DNA of 22,365 bases, from the NCBI GenBank assembly GCA_016198605.1, contig JACQIG010000094.1, forward strand, positions 1 through 22,365, in the 5' to 3' direction. This DNA comes from Candidatus Aenigmatarchaeota archaeon (GTDB lineage Archaea > Aenigmatarchaeota > Aenigmatarchaeia > QMZP01). The position numbers were made by a program, and so were the translations under genes. The notes beneath the pieces were generated by a model. The model ran no database searches, had not been told where the DNA came from, and saw nothing but the letters and a program-made list of their open reading frames with translations. Positions 20,599 through 22,365 of the stretch are shown here, piece by piece. How positions within the stretch are numbered: the first letter of the stretch is position 1; every line of letters starts with the position of its first letter.

Positions 20599-21198
20599 AT
20601 GAAAATACTGAAACGCGGCGCGGAGGCGGTATTATACCTGTCCGACGGGAAGTTGGTGAAAGAGCGGCTGAAGAAAGGGTATAGGATAGCGCAGCTGGAT
20701 GAGAAGATAAGAAAGGAGAGGACGCAGAAGGAGGAGAGGCTCCTGGACAGGGCCAGGCGCTCTGGGGTAAGCGTTCCGGCTGTCATTGGAAGGGGGAAGT
20801 ATGACCTTGGGATTGAGTGGATTGATGGGGAGATGGTCAAGGATACCCTGGATGGCATGGCCAGGGAGAAGAGGTTTTCCGTTTATAGCATGATAGGCAA
20901 GGAAATAGCGAAACTGCATTCTTCCGGCATAATCCATGGCGACATTACGACGTCCAACATGGTATTGAAGGGGGATAAGCTATACATAATAGACTTCGGG
21001 CTTGGGAAGTTCTCCGGCAAGGCAGAGGACCAGGCAATTGACCTGTACGTGCTTTACGAGGCGCTGAAGGCGGCGCACTTCAGGCTGCTGGGGGAGGCGT
21101 GGGAAAACGTTTTAAATGCTTATGGACAAACATATTCAGGCTCTGCAATGGTTTTAAGAAGGCTGAAGGAAATAGAGCAGAGACGAAGATATAAATGA
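20599..21198 (+). CDS. bud32: Bud32 (PRPK-type kinase/ATPase of the KEOPS complex)
   Basis: Bud32 supports Kae1 in making t6A37 on ANN-decoding tRNAs. The 199-aa protein is a minimal kinase fold, with the N-terminal GAEAVLYLSDGKLVKERLKK (lysine at about 21), the catalytic loop IIHGDITTSNMVL (His113, Asp115, Asn120) and DFG at 132-134 (YIIDFGLGKFS), ending in a basic tail IEQRRRYK. Many archaea fuse Bud32 to Kae1; here it stands alone. An AGGTGG Shine-Dalgarno is 4 nt before the ATG. It is divergent from proS, and its stop lies 14 nt before the uS5 start, with a promoter for uS5 inside its end. Confidence 0.96.
   Translation: MKILKRGAEAVLYLSDGKLVKERLKKGYRIAQLDEKIRKERTQKEERLLDRARRSGVSVPAVIGRGKYDLGIEWIDGEMVKDTLDGMAREKRFSVYSMIGKEIAKLHSSGIIHGDITTSNMVLKGDKLYIIDFGLGKFSGKAEDQAIDLYVLYEALKAAHFRLLGEAWENVLNAYGQTYSGSAMVLRRLKEIEQRRRYK
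21189..21196 (+). promoter_or_regulatory. TATA box of rps5
   Basis: ATATAAAT overlaps the bud32 stop codon and is about 24-27 nt upstream of the ATGs at 21213 and 21219, fitting a leaderless transcript. Confidence 0.5.
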
Positions 21199-21212
21199 CG
21201 GATGCGCAGTAG

Positions 21213-21890
21213 ATGCTTATGGCCGAGGAGATACGCTCAGCTGACGTGAAGAACTGGGTGCCAAAGACAGCCCTGGGCAACGACGTCCTCAGGGGCAAGT
21301 ACAAGAGCATGGAGGAGATAATAAGGACCGGCAAGACCGTACTGGAGCCGGAGATAATAGACACGCTTATCCCGGACCTGAAGCACGAGATCGTATACAT
21401 AGGCGGCTCGCCGGGGAAGGGCGGCGGCATCAGGAGGACGGCCACAAAGAGGACTGCCAGGATGCACAAGTCAGGCAGGAGGTTCAAGCTGACGGCGCTC
21501 ATACTCATAGGCAATGAGAACGGCATAGTGGGGATGGGCATGGCATCCTCCAGGGAGCACAGGATTGCGCTGGAAAAGGCCTTCATGCAGGCGAAGCTGA
21601 ACATAATAAGCGTGAGGAGGGGCTGCGGCTCCTGGGAGTGCAGCTGCGGGGCTGGGCATTCCATACCGTTCAGGGCAGAGGGCAAATACGGCTCAATAAG
21701 GGTCGCGCTTTACCCGGCACCCAAGGGCGTTGGCATCGTGGCCAATGACTCCTCAAAGAAGATACTCAGGCTTGCCGGGATAAGGGACATATGGGTCAAG
21801 GCCTCCGGGCAGACCTCCACGAGGAACAATCTTGTTTTCGCGCTTTTTGAGGCGTTGAGGAACCTTAACAGGACCAAGGGGAAGCTATGA
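21213..21890 (+). CDS. rps5: Small ribosomal subunit protein uS5
   Basis: uS5 is a 30S decoding-fidelity protein. The 225-aa archaeal form has an N-terminal region (WVPKTALGNDVLRGKY), the double-stranded-RNA-binding-like S5 N domain (RTARMHKSGRRFKLTALILI, GNENGIVGMGMASSREHRIA) and the C domain (APKGVGIVANDSSKKILRLA, DIWVKASGQTSTRNNLVFAL). The cysteine-rich GCGSWECSCG segment is typical of archaeal/eukaryal forms. Starts at 21213 and 21219 are both possible; the latter gives MAEEIRS. It overlaps uL30 by ATGA, the conserved order of the spc operon (S5-L30-L15). Confidence 0.97.
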   Translation: MLMAEEIRSADVKNWVPKTALGNDVLRGKYKSMEEIIRTGKTVLEPEIIDTLIPDLKHEIVYIGGSPGKGGGIRRTATKRTARMHKSGRRFKLTALILIGNENGIVGMGMASSREHRIALEKAFMQAKLNIISVRRGCGSWECSCGAGHSIPFRAEGKYGSIRVALYPAPKGVGIVANDSSKKILRLAGIRDIWVKASGQTSTRNNLVFALFEALRNLNRTKGKL

Positions 21891-22330
21891 AGGTGAAGCC
21901 AGAGGTTTACGCCATAGTGAGGATAAGGGGCTCCGTGAAGACCAGCGGCGGGATGAAGGATACCCTTAGGATGCTCAGGCTGACCCGCGTCAACCACTGC
22001 GTCATATACCCCAAGACGAAGAGCATGGATGGCATGCTCAAGAAGGCGGAGCCGTGGATAACCTGGGGTGAAGTCAGGGCCGACACGCTTGCGGAGCTTG
22101 TTGCCAGGAGGGGAAGGAAGCCGGGGGATAAGAGGCTTGATGAAAAGGAAGTGAAAGAGGTCTCCAGCATGATACTTAACGAAGGGTCATTGAGGAATGC
22201 CCCTGTCAAGCCCGTTTTCAGGCTCAGCCCGCCATCAAAAGGGCATGGCAGCACAAAGATGCTTTACCCAAAAGGCGCGGCCGGCTACCGCGGGGAAGCC
22301 ATAAACGAGCTGCTTAAGAGGATGATTTAG
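21887..22330 (+). CDS. rpl30: Large ribosomal subunit protein uL30
   Basis: This is an archaeal-length uL30 (147 aa; bacteria have about 60). The N-terminal core VYAIVRIRGSVKTSGGMKDT and LRLTRVNHCVIYP is diagnostic. The archaeal extension includes WITWGEVRADTLAELVARRG and the C-terminal FRLSPPSKGHGSTKMLYPKG region. The start overlaps the uS5 stop by ATGA, so translation is coupled. Confidence 0.96.
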   Translation: MKVKPEVYAIVRIRGSVKTSGGMKDTLRMLRLTRVNHCVIYPKTKSMDGMLKKAEPWITWGEVRADTLAELVARRGRKPGDKRLDEKEVKEVSSMILNEGSLRNAPVKPVFRLSPPSKGHGSTKMLYPKGAAGYRGEAINELLKRMI

Positions 22331-22344
22331 AATATAGGTAAGGT

Positions 22345-22365
22345 ATGAAAAAGAAGAGGAAGAAA
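22345..22365 (+). CDS. rpl15: 5' end of probable large ribosomal subunit protein uL15
   Basis: Only MKKKRKK is visible, with AAGGT just before the ATG. A very basic start directly after uL30 fits uL15 in the archaeal spc operon. The name rests on gene order, not on sequence. Confidence 0.5.

Overview
The window is archaeal chromosome. Evidence: archaeal-type translation genes (aIF2-alpha, eS27, eL42, eL18, Pth2, archaeal/eukaryal-type ProRS), SRP54, prefoldin alpha, Bud32, class III (archaeal pilin) signal peptides, TATA boxes about 25 nt upstream of many start codons (leaderless transcripts), ATGA overlaps, and a tRNA interrupted by bulge-helix-bulge introns. The pilin style and compact gene layout suggest a DPANN archaeon (Micrarchaeota/Diapherotrites-like), but that placement is inference only. 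Coding GC is fairly high; several small unknown genes are visibly more AT-rich.

Layout. 1-2.6 kb: a probable antitoxin/toxin pair cut by the left edge, srp54, a tiny membrane protein, and the end of the eL42-eS27-aIF2alpha operon. 3.2-4.6 kb (+): a class III pilin, pth2 and prefoldin alpha. 4.7-6.7 kb: an unrecognised 321-aa protein divergent from a TrmB-family regulator, with a GC-rich palindrome between their promoters, then a small zinc-ribbon gene with a TTG start. 6.7-8.5 kb (-): rps10, and the rpl18e-rpl13-rps9 operon. 8.6-9.0 kb: a tRNA-Leu(CAA) with two introns, surrounded by copies of a structured repeat. 9.0-13.1 kb (-): a type IV pilus-like locus with three GspF/TadC platform proteins and two pilins, interrupted by two more repeat copies. 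13.1-16.6 kb (-): leucyl aminopeptidase, a three-gene cluster of unknown function, and RNase Z. 16.6-20.6 kb (-): valS and proS. 20.6 kb to the end (+): bud32, then the rps5-rpl30-(rpl15) end of the spc ribosomal operon.

Most interesting: five related copies of a structured element, here called E, lie between 8.58 and 10.27 kb. All have the same orientation. Each has an A/T-tipped hairpin, then a GGAGG..CCTTCC stem-loop. One forms most of the anticodon-loop intron of tRNA-Leu, one forms nearly all of a second intron in its T-loop, one lies just beyond the tRNA 3' end, and two sit in tandem in the pilus locus. The stems change in a compensatory way between copies while the internal loops stay constant, which points to a selected RNA structure. 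The T-loop intron has an exact 3-4-3 bulge-helix-bulge splice motif. This looks like a tRNA-intron-like element that has spread both into a tRNA and between genes.
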